Shown here: piece by piece, positions 49,383 to 61,715 of the stretch
Layout of the letters: every line of letters starts with the position of its first letter
Position numbering within the stretch: position 1 is the first letter of the stretch
Assembly (NCBI RefSeq): GCF_905475395.1
Contig: NC_058339.1
Span: 36,527,172 to 36,591,171 of the forward strand
Direction of reading: 5' to 3'
Source: Chrysoperla carnea
Lineage: Eukaryota > Arthropoda > Insecta > Neuroptera > Chrysopidae
Length of the DNA: 64,000 bases
Made by a program: the position numbers and the translations under genes
The notes under the pieces: model-generated
What the model saw: the letters and a program-made list of their open reading frames with translations, nothing else
The model's database searches: none
What the model was told of the DNA's origin: nothing

Positions 49383-52300
49383 CGGGAAAAAAATAGCCAA
49401 ATTTAAATTTTGTATAGCAAATCCACGAACAATTGACGGTGCTTTTTCAAATCGAGTACAAAATAAACGTAATTGTAACTCCACATGTTCATCCAAATTT
49501 CGATTTGCATATTCCAAAATATAATGCTTAAAACCTTCATTCTACAAAAAAAAATCATATATAAGGAGGTATGTAATTTTGTTCCAAGAGTAAACAAATA
49601 GCAAAGAAAGATATAAGAATAGAAATACATAGGCTTGTCGTCGATTTTTCAACGGATTTCATCTTATATCTAATTTGGAATAGAGAAAGACCGTGGGCTG
49701 AAGCGACATTTTCATATTTCTTTATGTATTACCTTTTTTGGATTAATAAAAGCGCGACTTTAATAATTGAGAAAAATGAAGTTTTACCCGCGACATAATC
49801 GAACTTTTTGATTTGCGTATTTTTCGTCTATTATTTTGAATATGTTCAATAGCAGGAAGTTTGCAACCATCGAAAGAGTTGAATAGAAAATGGAGAGTAA
49901 TTATAAAAAACATCTTACAGACAATTGTCACTTGTTAACAAGTGAAATTTACAAAATTTTTTAAAAAATCCGACAATTTTTTCGGATACGGAACTCGCAA
50001 TTGAAACATGTCTAAGAACACTCTCCATTAAATTACCTTTTTGTAACTACCCAACTAAAAAAAGGAGTGTTATAAGTTTGACCGCTATGTGTGTGTCTGT
50101 CTATCTGTCTGTCTGTGGCATCGCAGCGCCAAAACGGACGAACCTATTTTAATTTTTTTACACACCCAAATAGCGGTCAAACTTATAGCACCTCTTATTT
50201 GGTTCGGGGTTAAAAAATCGCATAAAAAAACAAATATCGAAAAATCGATTCCCATAAAGACACTCGAGTAACGGTTAAAACTCAATTTTATTTTTCATCC
50301 TGAAAATGGCAGACAAAAGAATCAGGGAAAATTTCGCTTCATTGTGGTCTCACGGTCCTATAACATAGAAAACTTTCAGTATTCAATATAACAATAGATT
50401 AGACAGGACACTGTAAAATTATATTGATAACGGTCTAGTAGTGAAATAGACGGTTCATGGCCAAAGAATGATTGATAACAACAGATTGTTTAAGTTGATA
50501 TTTTGAACATGCCATTCCAATGACAACACAACTTCAATTTATAATCGAATTCCTTGGTTTTCGGATATCCTTCGAATGATGTATTATAGTAAAATTTATA
50601 CGATTCTGTATAAATTTAGTGAAAATATTTTTAGAAAATATATTTAGATACCAGGATATTGAATGTTCATTAACAGTAAGTATTTAGGATGAAGTTAAAA
50701 TTAATATAATTTGAATCTTAGCAATGCTCATTTACCACATCAAAAGTTTATTTATCTAAAATTTATTTAATCTGGTTTAATCTTTTTATCTGTTTGTATG
50801 CATCTATAGGACTCACCATCAGAAGCACGTGAAGGACCTTTTGAAAATCCTGAATTTCGATTGAAATGGGGACTTGAAAAAATCTTTTCATTTCGACTTA
50901 GTAAGCTATATTCGAAGATCTTCAGCGCTATTCAAATAAAGTGACAGAGAATATCTTGCGGAAAAAATTTTAACAATAGTACAATCGTACGAAAAAATAG
51001 GCATTTTCATTTTTTAGCTTAAATTATTAAAAGAGTGGAAAAAATCAAACCTTAAAATATTTTTTAGAGTTTTATTTCAACTTCTGATATTATTTCTACG
51101 ACCTTGACTTGAAGTGCCGTCAGGAACAAAGGAGTACCTTGAACTGAATTTTTACTATTGATGCTTAATTATAAATTATTTAAAAATCAATTGTTCGTTA
51201 AAAAAAATTCACAAAATTTAATTTGAAAATATTTTAAAAAGTGCCGTCATGTCAGCTAGAAAAGTCTTAACAAAAAATTTGCATAATTTTTAAATCCCCT
51301 AACGAGCACCATATGTGGACCCCTCAGCGTTGGAACTAAGGTCCTTTGTATCAAGGCCATATTTCAATATTGCGCCGCCTTTTAAGGTTCAATTTACTCA
51401 TTAAAATGCTTAAAACGCTCTCTGGCATCAGCCCCCTGCTAACAGGTTTAAAAAATAACACTGATTCCTCTAAATATTTACCTGTGTTGTAATAATATTT
51501 GATAAATGTATCAAATATACCAGCATCAAAATTTTCGTATTTATGTAAAAAATTATATACACAAACAAAATAAGCTGTTCCAAAAGATGTCCAAAATAAA
51601 CGATGTGTACACTCATCGAAAATTGTGCCAATGTCATACAATTTTCAAACGTAATAAACGCAAAAAGATAAATATACAATTGACTCATAAAATCTCTTTG
51701 CAATATCCAACATTCCTGCGTATCTCGAATTCGTAAGTACTCCAATAATTTCGCTGGTTTAAGTGTAAAAAGAATATACGGAACATCGTTAAAATGCTTA
51801 CTGGAATCACATACACATACGTTAAATACACCGAAAATTGACGATAAATTTATATAACGAATATCGATTTTTTCATTAACATGTATTTGTTGGTAATTCA
51901 CAGCATTAATCAAAACATTTCGGTAACAGTAAGTTATAGCGAGGATGCAATGTTGGATTACGTAAGTATTTAAAGCTAATGACAGTTCATTTGCGTAAAT
52001 TATATTCATCCAAAAATCATTGACACATACAATTTCTTCATTACCAAAATACCTGATAGAAGAAGATTAATTTACATCATAAATCTATCTAGTTATATCT
52101 ATAAAACCTTTTGCATTTGCTTCATTTTGGGTCAATAAAAAAAGGCTTTGCTCACATTTCTTATTTCTTACTAAAAACTTTATTTTTTATTTCGATGAGC
52201 TATTAAAAGTTTGAAATTAATAATTCTAATTTAGGGATTACTTTCAAGCATAATTATTATTATGCTTGTATCCAACAGTTACAGTTTTCTAAATCTGTAA

Positions 52301-53373
52301 CAGTTACAGTTTTCTAAATCTAGGCAACCGTTATAACATATATACATGTACATATTGCATAAAAATATTTTTCTTACCTCCGCGCAGAGAGTGTCAACTT
52401 TCCGAGTTTCTGTGCAAAACGAAATTGCCACTTTCTGCCTCGGCTAGGGAGAAAACTAGTATACACACCCCGGGAGCAAGTATAGAATGTCTCAGAACTT
52501 ATGCTCATTGTCGTCTGAGACAAAGCCGAGGGTGACAATCATGACACGAAATATGACAAGTGACAACACAATCGAGATGTGTAATATTGCGCCTTGAAGA
52601 ATCTAGATTTTGAAAAAAGTTTGCATTATTTTTTCCAATTAATCTCCGAAATAGTTTAAATTGGAGTGGATCAGAAATTATTCGCAATTAAATCCCAGTC
52701 GAGGGTTAAAAATGATGATTCATATATTGATTAACTCATAAAATTTGAAAATAAGATCCATTAAATCTAAAAAATTTCAGTTTTTAGCCATTGTGTTAAC
52801 ATAATAATGCAGTAAGGTAAAATAACTGAAATAACCCTTGTAGCAAATAAAGGGGATGTGTGCCCAAAAATCTGAGCATTAGTCTAAAATTGAAACGAAT
52901 GCAAACTAAACGAATTTATCAACTTTGTCACCATTCACTAACCATGTAGCTAATAAAATAAGTAAAATGGCGAATAATAAACTTGCGATATAAGCAAACT
53001 GAGCTTTACGTGCGTGTTGTTTATTTAACTCACAAACAATTTCACTGAATTTATCCGATAATTTTTGTATATGTTTTAAATAATTTCGTACACAAATTGT
53101 TGGAAGTGTTAACATAATCGTACTTAATAATAATCGACAAAATTTTGTCAAAACTACGACAAATTTTCGAAAATTTTCAATTTCAACATGAATAATTAAA
53201 TCGTAAAGATATAAAATATTAATTATAATAACTATACTAGTAATAATTATTGAAATTTTAGAAATTTTAAATTGACATTGATTTTTTGAATTGTGTGACC
53301 ATTCAAATGGAAATGCACCCAAAAAACGGAGAACATGCAATACTGGATTAAATACTTTACAATAGCACAACAT
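49383..53373 (-). CDS. Gustatory receptor (Gr family), three exons found, last exon not found
   Basis: Seven-helix insect chemoreceptor, a ligand-gated channel in sensory-neuron membranes. Exon 1 is 53373-52943, beginning with the family-like FNPVLHVLRFLGAFPFEW and three hydrophobic segments. Donor G|GTTAGT in phase 2 joins acceptor TATCAG at 52053, and the split codon gives Trp. Exon 2 is 52052-51482, 190 codons with further hydrophobic segments and donor CAG|GTAAAT in phase 0. Exon 3 is 49541-49383, 53 codons including EHVELQLRLFC and GFAIQNLNLAIFF, which matches the region just before the last helix of Gr proteins; donor G|GTAAGG in phase 0. The sum is 387 residues, about 40 short of a usual Gr. 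The expected final exon with a TYxxxxxQF motif was not seen between 47.4 and 49.4 kb, so the gene may be broken or the exon divergent. The gene converges on the P450. The ligand is unknown. Confidence 0.72.
49937..50221 (+). repeat. Interspersed repeat, same family, copy 2, with inner inverted repeat
   Basis: It carries TTATAAGTTTGACCGCTAT and its inverse ATAGCGGTCAAACTTATA around a CTGT microsatellite. It lies inside the gustatory-receptor intron 2. Confidence 0.7.
50810..50900 (+). CDS. Exon-like island, unrecognised protein
   Basis: A pyrimidine-rich tract and acceptor CTATAG precede 91 open bases that read DSPSEAREGPFENPEFRLKW and GLEKIFSFRL, followed by donor GTAAGC. The amino-acid composition is charged and balanced, unlike the surrounding Phe/Ile/Lys/Asn-rich noise. 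It lies on the plus strand inside the second intron of the gustatory receptor. I do not recognise the protein and see no neighbour exon with matching phase (0 in, 1 out), so it may belong to an overlapping gene with long introns. Confidence 0.4.
52370..52570. other. GC-richer island in the gustatory-receptor intron 1
   Basis: About 45-50% GC against some 25-30% around it, with CCGCGCAGAGAG, CCTCGGCTAGGGAG and CCCCGGGAGC and a TGTCTCAGA/TCTGAGACA stem. It has no long open frame. On the minus strand it ends in GCGGAG|GTAAG, a donor-like border, so it could be an untranslated first exon or a GC-rich repeat. Confidence 0.35.
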
Positions 53374-53621
53374 TTTTAAAAATGATGGAATTTATGAAAA
53401 CATTAGAGTATAATTTTAGGTAATGGCAGATATAGATTATTAAAAATTGATAATTTTTAATTTAATTTATGAAATGATAATCAAAAATCAATTTATGAAT
53501 TTTTTAATATTTTATTTCATGAATTTTATTTGTTTTTTTAGCTATAAGAATAATAGAAGATTGGGATCAACTGTACATTAACGTAGTCAAATTTCATCTG
53601 ATATTAAAAATTTAATAAACA

Positions 53622-53700
53622 AGTGAAAACAAACAATTGACTGAGTTAACTGTTAAAATACCCTGTATAGAAATTGTTGAATGCTTGCAATTGTGACGAA
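53622..53700 (+). repeat. AACAAGT family, end fragment
   Basis: AACAAGTGAAAACAAACAAT through ACCCTGTATAGAAATTGTTG, then unrelated sequence. It lies about 250 bp upstream of the gustatory receptor start. Confidence 0.6.
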
Positions 53701-55809
53701 AGATTTCGAGAATTTTCAAAAGTATTCTATAATTTTTTTTTTAATTTTTCGAGAAAGTTTACACAAGAGCACTAGTTGAAACTACTTCCAAATTTTCAAA
53801 TCCCTATCTTTTATAGTTTTGGAAAAAATGTGCACCAAAGTTTTATCCTATAATTTGCGATAAATTGATATGTCAATGTGCAAACCAAATACTTATTATT
53901 TTTAGCGCGGAAAATTTGGGCGGGTATGTGGATGGAAAATATGATATGACCTCCAAAACTCCGAACAACTGACACCCATTCACTGTGGATGGCCATTGGC
54001 CAATCTTCATCATGACTTCAACATTTTCATTCAGTCATTCTTATTTAATGAAAAAGTGATTTAAAGTGATAGTGGCCATAAAACCTTACAAAACAGATTA
54101 AAGCTATCAACACGTTTCAATTTTTTTTTGTTCTCTATAAATTAAGTAAAATTTGATATAATATCTCGACTAAAAGTAGTTTTTTTTTATTATCCTTCTC
54201 GCATATGAACCCAAGTTGTTCTAAATAACTGGTACGATAGTAAACAATAATATAACAAACAAGTAAACAACACCAAAACATATTACAGTAGAATATTTGT
54301 GTTGGACTTGGACAACAATATATACAACAAACACGTTTTTTGAAAAAGCTATGTTGGCAATGTGCCAACATCCAATTTATATAATATTGTCTTTAAACAT
54401 TTAGAACTAGAAACAAAAAGAATATATACAACAGGGTGGTCTACCTAAAATCAAACGTATTTTTTTATAAAAAATTTTAAGAGTATGTTTAAGTTTTACT
54501 CATTTTAGTACAGTCGCCAGGGGTAGTCTCCGACAGAAAAAGATCGGAACTTAATGGAACTTTGAGAGGTTATTCAAGGATGGTTAATTAAGATTTTCTC
54601 AAGTTTTCGACCTCAAAGACCCTGCGAAAAAAACTGAAAAGTTATCGACCTTGTCCCAGCTTTTTCTCAATAACCTTTTTTGTGTGGCGGTTTGGAAAAA
54701 AATTACTTTTCAAAATGCGCTAAAAATTACAAAAAATTCTACCTTATTTCTGCTCTTTATATCCGAATTATGATGATAGATTAAAATGAAGGCTTCTCGT
54801 CAAATATTAGCATAGTAGGGCAAATAAGAGAGAATTGAGTTTGTTCAATTTTCTAGGGTTGCATACGGCACCCCGGTTTCAAACTACGGCAATATTACAT
54901 TATCGACTTACTACAATTTTCATAATTCCAATTAATTGGTAGATACCTATAATCTCATCAATACATCCATCAGTCTGCGTTCATCAGGTCCTTAGACGTT
55001 GGTTCTGATTCCAGGCATAAAGAGTGGTTGCTGATCATAAATTCTGAATCGCTTCAGTTATTCGAAGAAGGAATCGTTTCAGTTATTTGTTGACTTTAAA
55101 TGTCTATCGTTTCAAGAGAGCCTCGTAGATATGGTATGTACATCTATAGTGGATCAAACTTGTGTTTTATTTGTAAATGAGGAGTTAAAGCAGGTGAAAT
55201 ATCTACAGTAGTGAAGCCAGAAGAATTGCCAGACTGTTGGAGCCCAGTGTGAAAAGGAAACTTGAAAGGAGTCTGGCAACTTCTTTGGTACTAGTAAACA
55301 TAGTACTTAACTCCATTCAGAGCCGATTCGAAATCATAAGTGGAGTAAAAACATGCTATTTTTATCATATTTGTATTTTTATATTTGACTCATATTTGTA
55401 GCATGTTTGAATATAGCACAAAATGGTTCGGTAAATGTCCATTGTCGTTAATTTTAGACTATTTATGTTGATGGGTTTGTGAGGAATATTGAAATAAAAA
55501 ATATTGGACGCGAATATTAAATTTGAAAATTTTATTTGTTTTTGCGAATAATGTTTGGTGAACCACGTTGTTTCTAAACATTTAGTGAAAAAGAAATAAA
55601 AAGAATATATAACGCTTATGAATTCATTTATTTTCATTTGAGTTTTAAAAGAAGGATACGGATAAGAAAAACTAACTACAGAAAACTTATTTTTGTTTTT
55701 ATGTTTGTATTGTAGGTATTATTCTTGTTTGTTTTTACTGTCAATGAATTAAAAGATATTTAGTTTTTTACCTCTATATACATAAACTACAAACTTGTTT
55801 TTAATATAG
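53701..55809. other. Intergenic, no supported gene
   Basis: A Cys-rich 78-codon frame at 54135-54371 (minus) is not accompanied by splice sites or a recognisable pattern. 54480-54700 and 55000-55330 are somewhat GC-richer without long frames. Confidence 0.4.
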
Positions 55810-55923
55810 AGGTCGGGTGTACAACAAGTTAAAACTCTCAAAGACTTTTTTCAAATTCGCAAACTGGAACTGATCGCCGTTTATATCGACGATAAAGAAT
55901 ACAAAACGAAAGAAAACTTATAA
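55810..55923 (+). CDS. Terminal-exon-like island, unrecognised protein
   Basis: After the acceptor-like TTTTTAATATAG the frame reads RSGVQQVKTLKDFFQIRKLE then LIAVYIDDKEYKTKENL and a stop at 55921-55923. The composition is protein-like and GC is higher than around it. If real, it is the last exon of a plus-strand gene, possibly the one that contains the 50.8-kb island. No domain can be named from 37 residues. Confidence 0.35.
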   Translation, partial: RSGVQQVKTLKDFFQIRKLELIAVYIDDKEYKTKENL

Positions 55924-57236
55924 ATAGAGTGAGAATTTTTTTAAATTTTAGTTCTAGCAAACTACTAAACGAAACCTATGTAAATCAGATTCTCTACTCT
56001 TTTCAAAACCAAGTGATCATTTTTCATATTTCGAAGTCTAAACATGTCATTTTTAGGGTTGGCTGATGAATATAGATACAGAAATTGAAAATTTTCAAAG
56101 GTTGGGGTATTGAAACTCTCAGCCTTTCATTGGGAGCGAAGCAGTACGTTAATAGTAGGTAGTAGTTTGATTGAAGACGAACATCATGGCTCGACAACAT
56201 CAAACTGTGGACTAACTTAAACTAATGCAGTTGAAATCAATTATTTATGACAATAAAAGATGGAAAAACAGGGTTTCCAATGTCTCCTGGGAGAAATAGC
56301 AATCTTTCTCTTTTTTGAACATACAGAGGTCGTGTGGTTTTTCACAATTTAATTTTTATTTACCCATCTGCAAAACAAAACAAATTTTGAACACAGATTG
56401 TACGTTAATGGTGACCCGTAGTGAAGAATAAAAAAATCGGTTATGTGTACATTTTCATGCTGAAAATTCCTTACCAAATTCAGTTTTTAATCCACGACTT
56501 AAAGGAAAAGTTGTAGGTATGCGTTTTTTAGCTTTTATTTATTATTATAATGTATAAAAACATGAAAATATATAGCGCCCCGTTTATAATATATAAAACC
56601 AAGCACATCAAGCTTAGATTCAAAACTGAGAGTGATATATCTGCAATGAATACGACATGGAATTGTAGAAGCCACCGCTCGGGTCAAAACAGATGATCCC
56701 TGCGCACGGATTGATAGAGGAGATTAGAATAAATGATTCCTCAAGAAGGTTAAATAATTCCTCATTGTTTTAAGTAGTCTATTAGAGTCGTCTATTATAT
56801 TTATCGATAGGCATCTTCCAACTTATAAAAATTAATCGTCGAACAAAGTCTTATGGCGATGTAAGAACTATATAGGTAATGGTCTGTGGCAAAAATATTA
56901 ATTTTACTGGTTTTGATGTATGGTAAAACAAATTCCAAAATAAAACTTTCTTTGTGTTCATTTTCACCAAATGACTGTTTAACTCATAATTTCTGTGAAC
57001 TTATATCTAATAATAATAGAAAACATTTAATGTTCGTCTTTAAAATTCGTTTTTGAGAGTTCAATACTTAGGTATATGTCGTTATGTGTAAAATTGACAT
57101 GGTAAAATTATTTCGTCTATTATGCGTATTTCGAAAAACTTGGCTTTAACATTCATCATGCATTATGACTAATAGAAATAATTTAATAAACTTTTATAAT
57201 AACAAATAGGAAAAGTAAAAATTACAAAGAGCCGGC
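55924..57236. other. Intergenic, ambiguous short coding-like stretch near 56.47 kb
   Basis: 56458-56515 reads HAENSLPNSVFNPRLKGKVV before a GT on the plus strand, and a plausible peptide end on the minus strand as well. Having both in one place suggests chance. Confidence 0.3.
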
Positions 57237-57365
57237 CTAGATAGTGGTCCTAACTAGACAACTTTCCCTACATGCATTATACAAAACATGCAGCATTGAA
57301 CAAAACAAACAGTTTTGATGAATTATGTTTAGTACAAAAATAAAGATATTCGTATAATTGTACCT

Positions 57366-57933
57366 GGTAATTTTATCTAGATCTCGGTTCCATTGAATAT
57401 CCTTAAGGTTTGAAGTCCATATTTCACAAAATAGAAACAAACCCACACACTAAACTAAATTTTTATAGTATCAGCAAAATTTTACACAGATTTTAAAAAA
57501 AAATTGTGAAACCCTCATCATTAAAAATACACACTACAAAACGAAATTTCCAAAAATTTCGAATTTAAATAACAAAAATAGTCGCAATTGTTATGTTAAA
57601 TTAACATTTCACATTTTTCTTTCATTTAAGAAAAACAGGTATTGAAAGAAAAATGGTCTTATCCGTTAAGAAAAGTAATTAAAGAACACAACAAATTGCA
57701 CAAAAATAAACAATTCATACTTTCATGAAAATTAGATTTAGAAATATATGCCATGTTAATAATCCAAAATAAACCAAACCGAAAAGAAACTGTTTTACGA
57801 TTTTTAGGTTAAGAAATTGTTTTTCATGGGGCAGGTGGAAATTATATTTTCTTAAACATCTAGCTCTATCTATTAGTACACTTAAAAATGTTTTATTAGC
57901 TCCGAATAGTTCAAATTCATTTATCAATAACAT
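57366..57933 (-). CDS. Possible membrane-protein exons, perhaps gustatory-receptor-like
   Basis: Two minus-strand frames have splice-like ends. 57933-57719 reads NEFELFGANKTFLSVLIDRA and FLFGLVYFGLLTWHIFLNLI, ending at a possible donor GTATGA. 57446-57366 reads GLFLFCEIWTSNLKDIQWNR and ends at the donor CAG|GTACAA. The layout, a hydrophilic stretch followed by a membrane segment, resembles the middle of a Gr protein, and a receptor of that family lies nearby on the same strand. No diagnostic motif is present, so this is weak. Confidence 0.25.
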
Positions 57934-58212
57934 AAAAATAATTGTTAATAATTTTTTATATTTTTATGCATTTTATGCGTTTATGTTATTTGTGTAAAAC
58001 GAGTTGCCTAACGAACAGAAATTGTATTTTTTTTAAATAAATTTCGCACATTTTTTAAACCGTTATAACGCGTTAGTATTTACTTCTTTTCAGTTTTAAG
58101 CAAAAACGATAATAACCAAAATTAATACGGCTAATTAGGAATAAAATTCTCCTGGGCCAACCAAATGTGCCTATAAACACAGGGTGAAAAATGATTAGAT
58201 TCGAAAAATTTA

Positions 58213-59050
58213 AAAACTATAATTCGAAATTGTTTTAATTTTGAAATTCGTCTTTATAAAATGAAATCGAACTTCTTTTTTATTAGTTCCCAAAATGAAA
58301 TAAAAGCTTTGCATTAGGTACGCAAAAAAAACGATGACAGAAATTGAACGCTTTTAAAAATGTTATTTCATAAGATTGTACCTTTACCATAGCGTTTTAG
58401 TTGCGATAGAAGATAACATTGTACCTTTACCATAAAATCATAGTTGCAATAGAAGATTGTACCTTTACCATAGCATTATAGTTAGACCGGAGCTAATCCT
58501 AAAATGACGAAAAAGGCACAAGTGACGTTTCTATTTTAACACTTTCGATTAACGGCTAAATTTTGGAATCTCTATTGGAGAAAAATATTAACGTACTTTC
58601 GAGCATTGTCAAATTATTTTTATTTAAAAAATAACTTACCTCCCAAAATTTATATTGAATTTCATTTATTCCATCCATAAAATAAATAGAAACAAACTAA
58701 TTACTTAATCAAATATTTTATTTAATTAATTATTTACAAAAAAAATTTGTTAAATTAATAATAAATACATTCAAATTTTTAGAGTAAATTAATCCACTGC
58801 CTAGAGCATTATTTTCTAAAAAAATTTAAACTTTTTTACTAACCAAACATAAAAAATCTTCCAAAGTCACCAAAAATAAATAATTTATCTCATTGCACAA
58901 ACAAATAACGAATTAGTCGAAAATTTTCTCCAAATAAAAATATCGAATATTTTTATTCGAAATTATAAATTGTTTTAAAATTATTTTGAAATTCGTCTTT
59001 ATAAAATGGAATTAAACTTTATTTAAGTCGTTCCCAAAATGAGCTACAAA
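58213..59050 (+). repeat. Direct repeats of about 95 bp flanking 650 bp
   Basis: TAATTCGAAATTGTTTTAATTTTGAAATTCGTCTTTATAAAATG at 58220 recurs near 58955, followed in both by TTCCCAAAATGA and AAAGCTT. They could be long terminal repeats of a tiny element or a segmental duplication; no primer-binding site or coding sequence is visible between them. Confidence 0.5.
58375..58490 (+). repeat. Three-copy minisatellite, period about 40
   Basis: ATTGTACCTTTACCATA starts at 58375, 58418 and 58456, each followed by a GTT..AGTTGCGATAGAAGA type segment, so the copies are 43 and 38 bases apart. Confidence 0.7.
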
Positions 59051-61715
59051 GCTTGTTATGAACAAGAAATTCACATTTAGAAAAATTCAAATTTTACATA
59101 TTAAGTTTGTTCGAAAATATCGAACAAAATAATAATTTATTTTTATATTAAATATATTACAGGAATTTTAAAGAACTCTTTCCAAAATAATGGAATAATG
59201 ATTTACGTCAAATTAGCCAAATTTTAGATATATTGCTCTCAGAGTTAACAATTATTGTTTCACATGTGGAAAACATTCAACTAGTTAGCAAACTTAACTC
59301 AAACATTACCTCCATTGATTTTATGACAAATTCTTTGAAAATTTAATAATAAATTTCAAAAAAAGTGATTAAAAGATTAAAACCAATTTCTTAAATAAAA
59401 ATTTATTTACTGGCCCAAATTTTGAACAAAAACCTCAGCAAGGTAAACACAAAAATCTCCGAATATAGAAAAATATTACTACGATAGTAAATCAATTGTG
59501 TAAACTTCAAAAAGCCTTAAAAGAAATTGTACTATGAACAAGTTCAAAGCTAAAAAACATAGATAATTAATTTTTACTATTATTTTTTGCCACGAATACA
59601 GCAAACCATGACGTCAAGAAACGTTTAATTATTATAGTCTTATTAAAACTGAATAAGTTTTGATATATTTTTCTCGTAGATATTTTGTGTATATTAATAA
59701 AAAATTCCAAATTTTTTGATACATTTTCTTGGCGACGTTGAAAAAAATATTGCAACCTTCATGCAGCTTTCTTATCTTTCTGTATCTTGACAATCAATTA
59801 CAACTGTGTTGCGAACTATTGACGAAACGAACACACAATGTGTGGATACCATATTAGTAAATAATATTAACCAATCAAGCATTCTTTAATTTTTTTTTTT
59901 GTAATCAATTTTATTCCCGTCAAACTTTACGATAAGTAACTAAGTATATCAGAACTTTTTTATCAATGCTGAAGCTAGCAGTTATTGACTCGTTTAAAAT
60001 TAGCATTATGAAGATTTTTTTAAACCACATACTCATGGTGGCTATTGCGATTTCCGTTCTTGACATTATTCACTATGTTCTTTGTAATAAAAGTGATTTA
60101 AAAATCATTCCTTACTACAAGTACAATTTTTTTTTTGACATACAACACAATTTAATAGTTTTTAAATTTTTTTGCAACTACATTAGCATAGTAACTTGTT
60201 AGGCGACCGCCACGCTGAACGCCTGAGGAGGAAGAAACAATATCTCCTCTGTTATTGTATTGGTCTTGCCGTGAAGAGATGAACTTAGCTCTTGCCAGCC
60301 TTTCTTTGAAAACCTCTCTAACCTTAAGTCCGTTAAGGTCAAAGCAGTCCTGTTGTTTTTAAACAACTCAAAATGATTGCTTTAGATTTTGTTAATTTTA
60401 AAATACAGGATCTTCCACAATGTATCTCGTGGATATTAAACTTTAAGTGATGTATATACTTCATGGGTTCTAAATACACGCTTCATCTACGGTAAGGATC
60501 TTTGGATTTGGAGATTTATTTAAAAAATCAGATGTTAAGTTAACAATTTGGTTAAATGGAATCGAAAAAATGAAGTTTTAAAAAAGAAATACAATTTTAA
60601 TTAATAAACATTATTTCTCAACATAAAAAAATTTCGTACACTATCATTTTGTGATAACTTAGCAAAGAATGCTGAACATATTATTTATTATAACCGTGAT
60701 TTCATCAATTGGGCTATAGCGTTTATTAAAATTTGTTAATGACTGCATTAAGTATTTTACGTTTAGAAGGCATGTCAAGTGGAAACGCCAAACAATTTAC
60801 TTGGTAGTAATAATGATTTCGGAGTCCATCCGCCCATTTATTGTTTTTATTTATTTTATAAAATTATTGAAAAATGAAACAGAAAATAGTTATTAATGAA
60901 AAAAAAATCGTTTTAGCCCAATCGAGTAGTAGACCGTGAGACGGTAATGGCGAATCATTGATCAAGATAAGTTTGGTAATAATATCCGTCATTTAAATAT
61001 CAAATTTAGGAATATTGACTTTCTCAGCGATTTTTTTATTGCCCCAAATCCTCAATTTACCTGAGTTCCAAACTTACCTTTGTAATTTATTTTAAAGGCA
61101 GATAAGTCAATCAATTTTCATTTCATTGAAGGCTTAAGATCACGATCACGGTCTACTGGTACGTGCTTGATATCAATTTATTTTTTAGAAAATTAAAAAT
61201 GGTAAATGGTAGGTTAACATAGTGGATTGTAAAATCCATCATTGATTCTCAGATTACAGTAAATTTCAAAATATTTTGTGTAAAATAAGGGCGCGCACAA
61301 AAGTTGCAAAATTCTAGGTACATTTTTTTACTAAATTTGTATACCCTGCATAATAAAGAATAAAATAAAAATGAACTAACGCACTGTAATATAAATCTAA
61401 ATAATTTTTTTTATTTTGTTACTTTCATAATTTTCTAAATTTTTTTTGATTTTGTACAAATTAAAATAATATCTTACTTTCACAGTTGTTTTTCTTTTGT
61501 AAAATAAATTAACACCACACATCAATCACATTCACAACAATTGTTTATTAAAGGGAAAAGGGAGATAAAATATCCCCACCCAAAATATTCTTAAACACTA
61601 CGTATTAATTTGATTTCGAACACGAAACGCATTCTCTAGTCTAAATTTTAACCAATTTTTACTAAAGTCTACTGTATTTCATATTTTATTTACATGGACT
61701 TGTCAAATACTGAAT
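59051..61715. other. Intergenic and 3' flank of the Gln-rich gene
   Basis: Apart from the GC-richer island at 60.2 kb no feature is supported. AATAAA on the minus strand near 61545 is a candidate distal poly-A signal of the Gln-rich gene. Confidence 0.4.
60190..60360. other. GC-richer island, unassigned
   Basis: It holds GGCGACCGCCACGCTGAACG, GAGGAGGAAGAAACAATATC and a stem ACCTTAA/TTAAGGT. It is distinctly richer in GC than its neighbours, without an open frame on either strand. It could be an ncRNA, a repeat or an untranslated exon. Confidence 0.3.

Noticed and set aside
50085..50285. Frames on both strands around a CTGT repeat
   Set aside because: Interspersed repeat with simple sequence; not protein-like.
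51351..51641. 96-codon minus frame overlapping receptor exon 2
   Set aside because: Alternative frame of the receptor exon; the other frame has matching splice phases and extends further.
54135..54371. Cys-rich 78-codon minus frame
   Set aside because: Cys spacing fits no family I know; composition explained by TGT/TGC in AT-rich sequence; no splice sites.
59966..60202. 78-codon plus frame with two hydrophobic stretches
   Set aside because: Ile/Phe-rich as expected from AT-rich random frames; no recognisable feature.
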